DNA from: Ottowia flava
GTDB lineage: Bacteria > Pseudomonadota > Gammaproteobacteria > Burkholderiales > Burkholderiaceae_C
Direction: 5' to 3'
Assembly: GCF_042680565.1 (NCBI RefSeq)
Contig: NZ_JBHUEJ010000019.1
Coordinates: forward strand, 62,001-126,000
Length of the DNA stretch: 64,000 bases
In this document: positions 63,839-64,000 of the stretch, in pieces
How the letters are laid out: the number at the start of each line of letters is the position of its first letter
Numbering within the stretch: the first letter of the stretch is position 1
Translations under genes and position numbers: made by a program
The notes under the pieces: model-generated
Told to the model about the DNA's origin: nothing
Seen by the model: the letters and a program-made list of their open reading frames with translations, nothing else
Databases searched by the model: none

Positions 63839-64000
63839 TCACTCGCCCATCACCACGCCTTCACGCCGCGGATCGGCGCCGCCCAGCCACAGCTTCTTGC
63901 CGTGGATTTCGGTGCGTGTCAGCGCCTGCAGGCCGCTGGTCATGTTCATCTCTTTCACCTCGGCGCCGCGCGTGCGCAGGGCTTCGACGGTGGCCGGCGG
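63839..64000 (-). CDS. ggt: Gamma-glutamyltranspeptidase, C-terminal fragment (5' part beyond window)
   Basis: The last 53 codons of a minus-strand gene run to TGA at 63841-63839. The sequence includes GLQALTRTEIHGKKLWLGG and ends ADPRREGVVMGE, the invariant C terminus of the small subunit of gamma-glutamyltransferases (glutathione hydrolases, periplasmic Ntn hydrolases). Catalytic residues lie outside the window. Confidence 0.85.
   Translation of the reverse strand, partial: PPATVEALRTRGAEVKEMNMTSGLQALTRTEIHGKKLWLGGADPRREGVVMGE

Overview
The window is high-GC betaproteobacterial DNA, most likely from the family Comamonadaceae (Acidovorax/Ottowia-like). The inference rests on the gene order mucD-lepA-lepB-rnc-era-recO-pdxJ-acpS-nagZ, a FimV/HubP-type protein beside asd and the trpFBA-accD operon, a Bug-family solute receptor, and a dense population of short dispersed repeats of the kind I associate with this family. 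No CRISPR array, insertion sequence, rRNA gene or prophage was seen. One tRNA gene is present, and it is tRNA-Sec.

Layout. 1-10.5 kb: the tail of an envelope protease, then a plus-strand housekeeping run (lepA, lepB, DUF4845 gene, rnc, era, recO, pdxJ, acpS, nagZ). 10.8-15.1 kb: an acyl-CoA synthetase, a small MscS channel and lysS. 15.3-23.5 kb: a surface glycan locus (flippase, hexapeptide acyltransferase, two glycosyltransferases, DegT aminotransferase, initiating sugar transferase, CapD/WbpM dehydratase). 23.6-38.4 kb: mostly minus-strand core genes (LON-domain protein, accD, trpA, trpB, trpF, truA, fimV, asd, rpoD, dnaG). 38.5-46.6 kb: a plus-strand catabolic cluster (metal-dependent cyclase, two indolepyruvate:ferredoxin oxidoreductase-like subunits, Bug receptor, hotdog thioesterase, CoA ligase) behind a perfect 18-bp palindrome. 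48.7-49.9 kb: an AT-richer two-gene islet encoding a STAS-GHKL ATPase fusion and a small STAS-like protein. 50.2-52.3 kb: GNAT, DsrE, GcvH-like and CreA genes. 52.3-63.4 kb: a selenocysteine island on the minus strand: fdnG (in-frame UGA plus SECIS), fdnH, fdnI, fdhE, selA, a Tat/lipoprotein flavoprotein, selB and selC. The window ends inside a gamma-glutamyltranspeptidase gene.

How the parts work together. The selenocysteine island carries the main substrate (formate dehydrogenase-N) with the tRNA, the selenocysteine synthase and the elongation factor needed to make it; selD is not here. selB, however, is frameshifted where a GC-rich repeat sits inside its G domain. Two repeat families run through the window. 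Family A has the core TAGCTGCCCGCGCAGAT and about 16 copies. Family B is a C-run/G-run hairpin with about 6 copies. They sit between genes and, unusually, also inside or at the edges of coding sequences (era, nagZ, selB, the ior genes, pdxJ, mscS, possibly recO).

The most interesting unexplained items are: a 33-codon leader peptide ending in four Thr and two Lys codons followed by a long hairpin directly upstream of asd, the branch-point gene for Thr and Lys; the STAS/GHKL islet; a terminator-bounded small-RNA candidate ahead of lepA; and an operon of a lipoyl-carrier-like protein with a DsrE protein.
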